Assembly (NCBI RefSeq): GCF_014358015.1
Contig: NZ_JACONV010000001.1
Coordinates: forward strand, 682,001-746,000
Direction of reading: 5' to 3'
From: Pseudomonas triticifolii
GTDB lineage: Bacteria; Pseudomonadota; Gammaproteobacteria; Pseudomonadales; Pseudomonadaceae
Length of the DNA stretch: 64,000 bases
A program made the translations under genes and the position numbers. Below, one piece after another: positions 26,728 to 34,819 of this stretch. The notes beneath the pieces are model-generated. The model was not told the DNA's origin, ran no database searches, and saw nothing but the letters and a program-made list of their open reading frames with translations. Numbering within the stretch: the first letter of the stretch is position 1; every line of letters starts with the position of its first letter.

Positions 26728-27579
26728 CTACTCCACCTGCCCGAACACCTGGCTTGGCCGTCTAAGGGAGGGGTCGAACGGGTTGATCCGGGCACTGACT
26801 GCCGCTGCCTCACGCTTGAGCAGTTCTACGACGGTCAGCAGGCGATCCGGGCCCAGACGGTCGCTGATGGTCGCCACACTGAGCGCCGCCACCGCACGGC
26901 CATTGCGGTCCAGAATCGGTACCGCAAGACCAGCCATGCCAGGCAATGCGCCCGTGTTACGCGCTGCATAACCGAGACGCCTCACGTTCTCGACTTCCGA
27001 GCGCAGAAAGACTTCGTCATACAGATGGAAGTCCTTGAGTCTGGGCAGGTTGTAGGCGATCACCGTTTCGCGCTCGTCTTCGGGCAGGAAGGCCAGAATC
27101 GCCAGACTGCCCTGCCCCACACCCAGCGCAACGCGTCCGCCGATATCGCCGGTAAAGGTGCGAATCGGATAAGGCCCTTCACTGCGATCCAGGCAGATCG
27201 CGTCAAAGCCACTGCGCGCCAGCAAAAACAGTGAATCCCCAAGCGATGCGGACAGGCGTAACAGACTGGGCCTGACCAGATCGCGCAGATTGCCCGTGTT
27301 GCCTGCCTTGGCGGCCAAGGCGAAGAACTCGATGCTCAGTCGATAGCGTTTGCTGAGTAGATCCTGCTCGACCATGCCCTCGTCCATCAGGCTGCGTAGC
27401 AGGCGATGTGTGGTGGGCTGAGACAGACCGACGCGCTGCGCCAGTTGAGTGACCCGCTCACCGCCCTCGTCGCACTCGCCCAGACAACGCAGCACCGCGA
27501 ACAGCCGCGAGACCGCACCGACGCCGACATCCTTTGGCTCACTATTCCGATCAGTGGAATCCTGTATGTTATTAATCAT
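26728..27579 (-). CDS. IclR-family transcriptional regulator
   Basis: Encodes 283 aa. An N-terminal winged helix-turn-helix (about residues 20-80, RVTQLAQRVGLSQPTTHRLLRSLMDEGMV) precedes the IclR effector domain (GFDAICLDRSEGPYPIRTF, GVGQGSLAILAFLP, GMAGLAVPILDRNGRAVAALSVATI). It is divergent from the ABC/dehydrogenase operon at 27808 and very likely controls it. AGGTGG precedes the ATG at 27579. A spaced inverted repeat overlaps its own start. Confidence 0.92.
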   Translation of the reverse strand: MINNIQDSTDRNSEPKDVGVGAVSRLFAVLRCLGECDEGGERVTQLAQRVGLSQPTTHRLLRSLMDEGMVEQDLLSKRYRLSIEFFALAAKAGNTGNLRDLVRPSLLRLSASLGDSLFLLARSGFDAICLDRSEGPYPIRTFTGDIGGRVALGVGQGSLAILAFLPEDERETVIAYNLPRLKDFHLYDEVFLRSEVENVRRLGYAARNTGALPGMAGLAVPILDRNGRAVAALSVATISDRLGPDRLLTVVELLKREAAAVSARINPFDPSLRRPSQVFGQVE

Positions 27580-27591
27580 AATAAATTCCAC
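27554..27591. promoter_or_regulatory. Spaced inverted repeat at the IclR start, possible operator
   Basis: GTGGAAT (27554-27560) and ATTCCAC (27585-27591) form inverted arms around an AT-rich centre. TGGAA/TTCCA half-sites are common in IclR-family operators. It spans the regulator's own start codon, so autoregulation is possible. The long spacing is a weakness. Confidence 0.3.
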
Positions 27592-27807
27592 CTGATGAAT
27601 TAATACGAAAAAAGATGTTGCTCAGTGAAATTGCCCATTGAGTGCATCCTAGCCTTCGTCCTACTCTCAGTCCACAGGGGCGATTTGAACAATCACCGGT
27701 AGCCGACCCAGATCGAGCACCAACGTCCATAGCTGCATGACTTCACTTCGCATCTGCCCATGACAAACGCGTGCCTCGGCGCGCATGCATAAAAGGTGGA
27801 AGCAGGC

Positions 27808-28836
27808 ATGGCATTTCTGCAGCTCGAAGGTCTCTCCAAACGCTACGGCTCGATAGACGCCGTTGTCGCGACCAACCTGAATGTGGACAAGGGCGAGTTC
27901 GTCTCGCTGCTGGGCCCGTCCGGTTGCGGTAAAACCACCACCTTGCAGATGATCGCAGGCTTCGTCGACGTCAGTGACGGACGCATCGTGCTCGACGGGC
28001 GAGACATTACTCACGCCAAACCCAGCAGCCGTGGCCTGGGCGTAGTCTTTCAGAGTTACGCGCTGTTCCCGCACATGACGGTCGCCGACAACGTGGCGTT
28101 CGGCCTGCGCATGCGCAAAGTGCCAACTGCCGAGCTACAGAACAGGGTCAGCAAGGTCTTGAAGCTGGTGCGCCTCGATCAACATGCCGAGCGCTACCCG
28201 CGCGAATTGTCCGGAGGACAGCGTCAGCGTGTGGCACTGGCGCGGGCATTGGTGATCGAGCCGCCGGTGCTGCTGCTTGACGAACCGCTGTCCAACCTGG
28301 ACGCCAATCTGCGCGAAGAAATGCAGTTCGAGATTCGCCGTATCCAGAACGAAGTGGGCATCACCACACTGATGGTTACTCATGACCAGGCCGAAGCGTT
28401 GTCGATCAGCGATCGGGTGGTGGTCATGCAGGCCGGGCGTATCACCCAGATCGACGAACCCTACACACTCTACGAGCACCCACGCACGCGCTTCATTTCC
28501 GGTTTCGTGGGCAAGGCCAACCTGTTGCAGGGCGATCTGGACAGCAGCGGCGCACCACAAATACGCCAGTTGCCGGGTGAAGGCACGCTAACCCTCAGCC
28601 TGCGGCCGGAAAAGATTGATCTGGTGGCGCCGGGCTGCGGACGTCTGTCAGGGCGCGTCGTCACCCGTTATTTTCTCGGCAGCCAATGGCTGTACAGCAT
28701 TCAGACCGGCGTCGGTGAATTGACGGTCGTGCGCCGCAATGACGGTCAGGCGCCACTGGAAAAAGGCGCAGCCGTCGGGCTGGACTGGTCGTCCGAGCTG
28801 CTGCGCGTACTGGCCGCCGACGAGGTGCACGCATGA
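27808..28836 (+). CDS. ABC transporter ATP-binding protein, PotA-like
   Basis: Encodes 342 aa. Walker A is GPSGCGKTTT, Q-loop VVFQSYALFPHMTV, signature LSGGQRQRVALARAL, Walker B VLLLDEPLSNLDA and H-loop VTHDQAEAL. The C-terminal TOBE-type region (LRPEKIDL) is typical of spermidine/putrescine and iron-type importers. It is the first gene of the seven-gene operon. The ATG at 27808 is preceded by GGTGGAAG; the in-frame GTG at 27796 is an alternative. Its stop overlaps the next gene's start by 4 bp. Confidence 0.92.
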   Translation: MAFLQLEGLSKRYGSIDAVVATNLNVDKGEFVSLLGPSGCGKTTTLQMIAGFVDVSDGRIVLDGRDITHAKPSSRGLGVVFQSYALFPHMTVADNVAFGLRMRKVPTAELQNRVSKVLKLVRLDQHAERYPRELSGGQRQRVALARALVIEPPVLLLDEPLSNLDANLREEMQFEIRRIQNEVGITTLMVTHDQAEALSISDRVVVMQAGRITQIDEPYTLYEHPRTRFISGFVGKANLLQGDLDSSGAPQIRQLPGEGTLTLSLRPEKIDLVAPGCGRLSGRVVTRYFLGSQWLYSIQTGVGELTVVRRNDGQAPLEKGAAVGLDWSSELLRVLAADEVHA

Positions 28837-29705
28837 GCCTGATGACCCAAATGCGTCAGGGCAGGCGCGGTTACTGGCTGTCAGCGCCTGCGCTCGCGCT
28901 TTACATAGGCTTGCTGGTGTTGCCACTGGGCCTGACGCTGTTGCTGTCGTTCAACGTGTTCGACTATCAGGTCGGCGTCAAAAGCGACAGCTACACGCTG
29001 GACAACTACGGTGCGGTACTGACCGACAGCTACTTCTACGAAATTTTTCTGCGCACCTTCTGGATCAGCGCGCTCGTGACCCTGCTCTGCGTGGTGATCG
29101 GCGTGCCCGAGGCCTACATCCTGAGCCGCATGGGCACGCCGTGGCGTTCGATCTTCCTGATTCTGATCCTCACCCCGCTGCTGATTTCGGTGGTGGTCCG
29201 GGCGTTTGGCTGGAGCCTGTTGCTGGGCGCAGACGGGCTGATCAATCAGGGCATCCAGGCCATGGGCGGACGGCCTGTCAAACTGCTGTATACGCCGTTC
29301 GCGGTGATCATCGCGCTGGTCCACGTCATGTTGCCGTTCATGATCATTCCGGTCTGGACCTCGCTGCAGAAGCTTGACCCGACAGCCGAGCAGGCCGCGC
29401 TTTCGCTGGGCGCCAGTCAGGCCAAAGTGATGCGCCTGATCGTGTTGCCGCAGGTCATGCCCGGTGTGCTGTCCGGTTCGCTGATCGTCTTTGGTCTCGC
29501 CGCCAGCTCGTTTGCCATTCCCGGCCTGCTGGGCGGAAGACGCCTGAAAATGGTCGCGACGGTGATCTACGACCAGTACCTGTCGGAACTCAACTGGCCC
29601 ATGGGCGCGACGCTGGCCGTGGCACTGCTGCTGGTGAACCTGCTGGTGATGCTGTCGTGGAACCGCATGATTGAAGGCCGCTACAAGAAATCCCTGGGGG
29701 AATGA
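28833..29705 (+). CDS. ABC transporter permease, PotB-like
   Basis: Encodes 290 aa with six membrane segments and the EAA loop (EQAALSLGASQAKVMRLIVLP), which contacts the ATPase. The first helix follows a short basic N-terminus. It pairs with the next gene to form the channel. ATGA overlap with the ATPase gene implies coupled translation. Confidence 0.9.
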   Translation: MSLMTQMRQGRRGYWLSAPALALYIGLLVLPLGLTLLLSFNVFDYQVGVKSDSYTLDNYGAVLTDSYFYEIFLRTFWISALVTLLCVVIGVPEAYILSRMGTPWRSIFLILILTPLLISVVVRAFGWSLLLGADGLINQGIQAMGGRPVKLLYTPFAVIIALVHVMLPFMIIPVWTSLQKLDPTAEQAALSLGASQAKVMRLIVLPQVMPGVLSGSLIVFGLAASSFAIPGLLGGRRLKMVATVIYDQYLSELNWPMGATLAVALLLVNLLVMLSWNRMIEGRYKKSLGE

Positions 29706-29708
29706 TTC

Positions 29709-30503
29709 ATGTCCAAGAACGGTCCTCTGGCCCTGTCGTTTCATGCGTTGGTCGTGGTGTTCATGATGGCGCCGCTGGTGGTCGTCTGCCTGGTGGCGTT
29801 CACCCCGGAAAACACCCTGAGCCTGCCCACCACAGACTTCTCACTGCGTTGGTTCAAGGCGGTGTTCGAACGGGCGGACTTCATCGATTCGTTCTATAAC
29901 AGCCTGATACTGGCCTTTATCTCGGCCACGCTGGCGACCCTGATTGCAGTGCCCGCAGCCCTGGCAATCACCCGGCACACTTTTCCGGGACGCAACTTCT
30001 TCAACGCCCTGTTTCTGTCACCGATCATCATTCCGCACCTGGTGCTGGGTGTCGCAATGCTGCGTCTGTTCGCCTTGATGGGCGTCAACGGCAGCTTCAC
30101 GTGGTTGATCTTCGCTCACGTGCTGGTGATCACGCCTTACGTATTGCGGCTGGTGCTGGCGGCGGCCATTGGTATTGATCGCAGTGCCGAACACGCTGCC
30201 GAATCGCTCGGTGCCAGCCGCTTCACGCTGTTTCGCCAGATCACCCTGCCGATGATTCTGCCGGGCGTTGCGGGCGGCTGGCTGCTGGCGTTCATCAACA
30301 GTTTCGACGAGGTGACCCTGTCGATCTTCGTCACCTCCCCCGCCACACAGACCCTGCCAGTGCGCATGTACGTCTACGCCACCGAATCCATCGACCCGAT
30401 GATGGCGGCTGTGTCGGCGCTGGTCATTGCCCTTACGGCAGCCACCATGATCCTGCTCGACCGCGTCTATGGGCTGGACCGCGTGCTGGTTGGCAAACAC
30501 TGA
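29709..30503 (+). CDS. ABC transporter permease, PotC-like
   Basis: Encodes 264 aa with six membrane segments and the EAA motif EHAAESLGASRFTLFRQITLP. It begins 3 bp after the first permease. It is the second half of the importer channel in the polyamine/opine/amine class. Confidence 0.9.
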   Translation: MSKNGPLALSFHALVVVFMMAPLVVVCLVAFTPENTLSLPTTDFSLRWFKAVFERADFIDSFYNSLILAFISATLATLIAVPAALAITRHTFPGRNFFNALFLSPIIIPHLVLGVAMLRLFALMGVNGSFTWLIFAHVLVITPYVLRLVLAAAIGIDRSAEHAAESLGASRFTLFRQITLPMILPGVAGGWLLAFINSFDEVTLSIFVTSPATQTLPVRMYVYATESIDPMMAAVSALVIALTAATMILLDRVYGLDRVLVGKH

Positions 30504-30524
30504 TTACGGGGCTGGAGCATATTA

Positions 30525-30833
30525 ATGGCACTGCTTAAACGACTCGCCGAACAGGAACGTCCGGCCTTGCGCTTTACGCTCGATGGACAGCCAGCCACAG
30601 GTCTGCTCGGCGATACATTGCTGACAGCAGTCCTCACGGCCAGTGATCACTTGCGCGGCAGCGACTTCAGCGCAGAGCCGCGTGCAGGCTTCTGCATGAT
30701 GGGCGCGTGCCAGGATTGCTGGGTTCGTCTGGGCGATGGTCAGCGGGTGCGTGCCTGCTCGACGCTTCTGGAGGCTGGCCAGACAGTCAGCCGTGAACCG
30801 GGACGCCGTTTTTCCGAGGAACCGCAATCGTGA
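30525..30833 (+). CDS. [2Fe-2S] subunit of heterotrimeric dehydrogenase (HcnA/OoxC-like)
   Basis: Encodes 102 aa with a plant-type ferredoxin fold. Cys57, Cys62 and Cys65 (GFCMMGACQDCWV) and Cys78 (RACST) are the cluster ligands. Size and motif match HcnA of hydrogen cyanide synthase and the small subunits of octopine/nopaline and D-hydroxyproline dehydrogenases. It begins the three-gene dehydrogenase block and overlaps the next gene by 4 bp. Hydrogen cyanide formation is not implied. Confidence 0.88.
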   Translation: MALLKRLAEQERPALRFTLDGQPATGLLGDTLLTAVLTASDHLRGSDFSAEPRAGFCMMGACQDCWVRLGDGQRVRACSTLLEAGQTVSREPGRRFSEEPQS

Positions 30834-32191
30834 GCAACGATAAGGTTGTCATCATCGGCGCAGGGCCTGCAGGCATCCGGGCTGCGCAGACGCTCCTGGC
30901 TCATGGCATCAAGGCGTGTCTGATCGACGAGGGCCTGCGCGGCGGCGGACAGATCTACCGTCGCCAGCCTGAAAACTTCAAGCGCTTGCCGAAAGACCTC
31001 TACGGCCTGGAAGCAAACAAGGCTGTCGCTGTCCATCAGACGCTGGATGCATTGACCAGCAGCATCGACTATCGGCCCCGGACGCTGGTCTGGAGTGCTG
31101 AAGAGGGACGTCTCGACACCTTGCAGGATGGCCGTTGCGGACATGTCGATTACACGCACCTGATCGTGGCCACAGGCGCGACCGACCGGATTCTGCCTGT
31201 ACCCGGGTGGACCCTGCCCGGCGTGTACAGCCTCGGCGCGGCGCAGATCGCTCTTAAATATCAGGGCTGCGCCATTGGTGAGCGTGTGGTGTTCTGCGGC
31301 AGCGGGCCGTTGCTGTATCTGGTCGCTTATCAATACGCCAAGGCCGGTGCCAAGGTGTTGGCGGTGCTGGACAGCGCACCGTTTTCCGCACAGTGCCGCG
31401 CCCTTCCCGCCCTGCTCGGCCAACCCGTAACCCTGGCCAAGGGCCTGTATTACCGCGCCTGGCTGACAGCACATGGCATCCCGGTGCATCAAGGCGCGCA
31501 CCTGACGCGTATCGACGGTGAGCAACGGGTCGCGGGCGTGAGCTGGAAGCGCAATGGCCAGAACAAAAATCTGGACTGCGACGCCGTGGCCTTCGCCCAT
31601 GCCCTGCGCAGCGAAACCCAACTCGCCGATCTGATCGGCTGCGCCTTTGACTGGAGCCCTCTGAACCGCGCCTGGCTGCCGGTTCGCGACGAGGCCGGGC
31701 GTAGCAGCGTGGCGCAGGTATATCTGGCGGGCGACGGGGCCGGAATCATGGGTGCAGATGCGGCCGAAATGGCTGGCGAGCTGGCGGCGTTGAGCCTGTT
31801 GCAGGACGGCGGTCGTCAGGTGGATGAGCACCGTGTCGGCAGCCTGAACGTACAGCTCAAGCGCATCGAGCGCTTTCGTCATGGACTGGAAACCGCTTTC
31901 CCGTTCCCGGACGACTGGGCGACCCTCGTGCCCGACGAAACGCTGATCTGCCGCTGCGAGGAAGTCAGTGCAGGCGATATTCGCCGCACAGTTCAGGACG
32001 GCCATTGGGAAATGAATCGCGTCAAGGCCATGTGCCGGGTCGGCATGGGACGCTGTCAGGGTCGGATGTGCGGTCTGGCCGCGGCCGAGCTGGTCGCCTG
32101 TGAGAGCGGTCGCCCGGTGCAGCAGGTCGGTCGTCTGCGCGGGCAATCGCCAATCAAGCCGATTCCGTTCGGCGTGGAGACGCAGCCATGA
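30830..32191 (+). CDS. FAD/NAD(P)-binding oxidoreductase with C-terminal [2Fe-2S] (HcnB/OoxA-like)
   Basis: Encodes 453 aa. The N-terminal dinucleotide fold VVIIGAGPAGIRAAQ and a second GxGxxG-like fold (VVFCGSGPLLYL) near residue 150 give a pyridine-nucleotide disulfide oxidoreductase architecture. The C-terminal region ICRCEEVSAGDIRR followed by MCRVGMGRCQGRMC provides four Cys for a BFD-like [2Fe-2S] cluster. This is the alpha subunit of HcnB/OoxA-type amine dehydrogenases. Both ends overlap neighbouring genes by 4 bp, so the subunits are made together. Confidence 0.9.
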   Translation: MSNDKVVIIGAGPAGIRAAQTLLAHGIKACLIDEGLRGGGQIYRRQPENFKRLPKDLYGLEANKAVAVHQTLDALTSSIDYRPRTLVWSAEEGRLDTLQDGRCGHVDYTHLIVATGATDRILPVPGWTLPGVYSLGAAQIALKYQGCAIGERVVFCGSGPLLYLVAYQYAKAGAKVLAVLDSAPFSAQCRALPALLGQPVTLAKGLYYRAWLTAHGIPVHQGAHLTRIDGEQRVAGVSWKRNGQNKNLDCDAVAFAHALRSETQLADLIGCAFDWSPLNRAWLPVRDEAGRSSVAQVYLAGDGAGIMGADAAEMAGELAALSLLQDGGRQVDEHRVGSLNVQLKRIERFRHGLETAFPFPDDWATLVPDETLICRCEEVSAGDIRRTVQDGHWEMNRVKAMCRVGMGRCQGRMCGLAAAELVACESGRPVQQVGRLRGQSPIKPIPFGVETQP

Positions 32192-33405
32192 GTACGCTCA
32201 TCGAGACCGACGCACTGATCATCGGCGGCGGCATTGTCGGGGCCTCGGCGGCGCTGGTGCTGGCCCGTAAAGGAAAGCGCGTCGCCCTGCTGGAACGCGA
32301 CTTCTGCGGTTCACACTCCAGCGGCGTGAACTACGGCGGCGTCCGACGTCAGGGTCGCCCACTTTCGCAGTTGCCACTGTCTCAACGTGCGCATCAGATC
32401 TGGGGCAACCTGGCAGACCTGATCGGCATTGATGGCGAATACCAGCGCTCCGGGCACCTGAAACTCGCTCGCAGCGAGCAGGACATGGATGCGCTGCGAG
32501 CCTATGCGCAGGCCAGCCAGGGCTTCGGGCTGGACTTGCAGTTACTGGATCGCGCTCAATTGCGCGCACGGTTCCCTTGGGCCGGCGATGTCGCGGTCGG
32601 GGCCTCGCTGTGCGCCGATGACGGACACGCCAACCCGCGTCTGGTGTCGCCCGCTTTCGCTCGCGCCGCATGTCTGGCCGGCGCTCAGGTCTTCGAGCAG
32701 GCGCAGGTGACGCAGGTCAGCCATGACGGAGGTGCTTTCATCGTCGAAACCGCTAATGGCTTGAAACTGCGCGCGCCATGGCTGCTCAACTGCGCCGGTG
32801 CCTGGGCCGGGCAACTGGCGGCGCAGTTCAACGAACCAGTGCCCATGTATTCCGGCCACCCGGCCATGCTAGTGACCGAGCCATTGCCGATGTTCATGGA
32901 CGTCAGCACGGGCGTCGAAGGTGGCGGCATTTACGCCCGCCAGGTGGCGCGAGGCAACTGCGTACTGGGCGGCGGCCAGGGCTTTGCGCTCGATCCGGCG
33001 CGCGCGCGACCGGGTCAGGCCGCTGTGCTCGACATCCTGCGCCACGCTGTCGAACTGTATCCGCCGCTCAAAGGCGCTCAGGCCATCCGCACCTGGAGCG
33101 GCACCGAGGGGTATCTGCCGGATCGTGAACCTGTGCTGGGCCCCAGCCTGACCCAACCGGGCCTGCTGCACGGCTTTGGTTTTGCAGGCGCGGGATTTCA
33201 GATCGGTCCGGCGGCAGGCGAAGCGCTGGCCGAGTGGGTCTGCGCCGGTCGTTCGTCGATACCGCTGGACGCGTTTTCAATCGGCAGATTCCGGGCCGAA
33301 CAACCCGATTTGCTCACAGACTCAAACCTGATCGTCACACCCCGCACTGTCCCTGAACCCGTTTCGAACGTCATCCCATTGCACAGAGGAAGGTCGCCTT
33401 TATGA
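32188..33405 (+). CDS. FAD-dependent amine/amino-acid oxidoreductase (HcnC/OoxB-like, DAO family)
   Basis: Encodes 405 aa. The N-terminal FAD fold ALIIGGGIVGASAALVLARKG and the C-terminal GFGFAGAGFQIGPAAGEALAEWV are typical of the D-amino-acid/sarcosine/glycerol-3-phosphate oxidase superfamily. It is the catalytic beta subunit of an HcnABC/octopine-oxidase-like enzyme. It would oxidise the C-N bond of an amino acid, opine or amine brought in by the adjacent importer. The stop overlaps the binding-protein start by 4 bp. Confidence 0.9.
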   Translation: MSTLIETDALIIGGGIVGASAALVLARKGKRVALLERDFCGSHSSGVNYGGVRRQGRPLSQLPLSQRAHQIWGNLADLIGIDGEYQRSGHLKLARSEQDMDALRAYAQASQGFGLDLQLLDRAQLRARFPWAGDVAVGASLCADDGHANPRLVSPAFARAACLAGAQVFEQAQVTQVSHDGGAFIVETANGLKLRAPWLLNCAGAWAGQLAAQFNEPVPMYSGHPAMLVTEPLPMFMDVSTGVEGGGIYARQVARGNCVLGGGQGFALDPARARPGQAAVLDILRHAVELYPPLKGAQAIRTWSGTEGYLPDREPVLGPSLTQPGLLHGFGFAGAGFQIGPAAGEALAEWVCAGRSSIPLDAFSIGRFRAEQPDLLTDSNLIVTPRTVPEPVSNVIPLHRGRSPL

Positions 33406-34454
33406 ACATTGCCAAACGTGTCGCCCTCACCGGTCTGTCTTGCCTGCCCCTGGCGGCCTTGCTCACGTCCATGCCTGCCAGCGCCGAGACCACGCTCTAC
33501 CTGGGCATGAACGGCGGAACGATGGAGCGCCTATACGCCGATCAGGTGCTGCCTGCCTTCGAGAAGGCCAATAACGTGAAAGTCGTCATCGTGCCCGGCA
33601 CATCAGCCGATATCCTGGCCAAGGTTCAGGCCAGCAAGGACAACCCGCAGATGCATGTCATGTTCCTTGACGACGGCATCATGTATCGGGCGATTTCCAT
33701 GGGCCTGTGCGACACCCTGCAGCCCAGTGCGGCGTTGAGTGATCTGCCGGCCAAGGCAAATATCAAGGAGCAGGCAGCAGCCGTCAGCCTTGGTGTCACG
33801 GGGCTGGCTTACAACACGCGCATGTTCAAGGAAAAAGGCTGGGCTGCACCGACCTCCTGGATGGACCTGGCGGACAAGCGTTTTAAAGACAAAGTAGTGT
33901 TTCAGTCGCTGGCTTCATCGACCTTCGGCCTGCATGGCTTCTTGATGTTCAACCGCATTCAGGGCGGCAGCGAGAAGGACGTCGAGCCAGGCTTCAAGGC
34001 GTGGCCGAAAACCGTCGGCCCGAACGTGCTGGAATACATCGCAAGCTCGGCGAAGATTTCCGAGATGGTGCAGACCGACGAAGCCGCGCTGTTCCCGCTG
34101 ACGCCTACTCAGGTGACCGCCTTGAAGATCAAGGGTGTGCCAGTGGAGTACGCCGCGCCCAAGGAAGGTGCCGTAGTATTGAACGTGGCCGAATGCGCCA
34201 TCGCCCACAACACCCAGCCTGAGCTGGCGCAAAAGCTTGCGGCTTATCTGCTGACGCCAGAAGCACAGGCCCCGGCGCTGGAATTCGGCGATCAGATCCC
34301 GTCCAACCCGAAAACCCCGACCACTGACAAGACCCGCAGTCAGGTCGAGGCGATGAACACGTACCTGGAAACCGCTGTGACTATCGATTGGGACCAGGTG
34401 AACCAGATTCGTCCGGAGTGGAATGCACGCTGGAGTCGCAGTATCGAGCGGTAG
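33402..34454 (+). CDS. Periplasmic ABC transporter substrate-binding protein, PotD-like
   Basis: Encodes 350 aa with a Sec signal peptide (hydrophobic residues 8-24, cleavage near ASAET). The mature protein is a type II periplasmic binding fold: LYLGMNGGTMERLYADQVLPAFE, MHVMFLDDGIMYRAISMGLCD, then CAIAHNTQPELAQKLAAYLLTPEAQ. It is the last gene of the operon and supplies the importer's specificity. Ligand not deducible by eye; polyamine, opine or iron-complex binders all have this fold. Confidence 0.9.
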   Translation: MNIAKRVALTGLSCLPLAALLTSMPASAETTLYLGMNGGTMERLYADQVLPAFEKANNVKVVIVPGTSADILAKVQASKDNPQMHVMFLDDGIMYRAISMGLCDTLQPSAALSDLPAKANIKEQAAAVSLGVTGLAYNTRMFKEKGWAAPTSWMDLADKRFKDKVVFQSLASSTFGLHGFLMFNRIQGGSEKDVEPGFKAWPKTVGPNVLEYIASSAKISEMVQTDEAALFPLTPTQVTALKIKGVPVEYAAPKEGAVVLNVAECAIAHNTQPELAQKLAAYLLTPEAQAPALEFGDQIPSNPKTPTTDKTRSQVEAMNTYLETAVTIDWDQVNQIRPEWNARWSRSIER

Positions 34455-34547
34455 TCTCGACTGACGCAGCATGATGAGCCTGTCTCTACACTGGTCGCGC
34501 TCAGCCCGGAAGACACTCAAAACAGGGCTAAAACGAGAGTGTCTGAC

Positions 34548-34667
34548 TGAATGCATACCTCGTGGGAGGCGGCTTGCCGGCGATGCTTTTTCTGAAGCGA
34601 ACCATCAGCGGTTGAGCTGACACCATCGCCGGCAAGCCGCCTCCCACAGTTCGTTGGTTGCAGCAAG
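34548..34667. repeat. REPIN-type element, copy 1 (120 bp unit)
   Basis: Inverted arms (34563-34584 and about 34626-34647) read GTGGGAGGCGGCTTGCCGGC and its complement, around a 42-base centre; these are Pseudomonas REP sequences. The 14-15 bases on each outer side are shared with the copy at 51505-51624. The unit lies between the binding-protein gene and the antiporter gene, in the largest part of a 365-bp gap; nothing else is visible in the gap. Confidence 0.85.
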
Positions 34668-34819
34668 ATTTGCGCATAACGATGTGCGCGGAACACGAGA
34701 ACGATCAGCGAGCAGTACGTCCATCGATTGATTAACAAATTATTTCAACTTATTTCCCCTAACGGCAGTCCCAAAGTAACGCCCTCTTTTCAAGGCGCTT
34801 TCACGGCGACTTCCCCACT

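Noticed and set aside
30525-33405. Reading the three dehydrogenase genes as a true hydrogen cyanide synthase (hcnABC)
   Set aside because: They sit in an operon with an importer and IclR regulator, which fits a catabolic amine or opine dehydrogenase better; motifs are shared by both groups.
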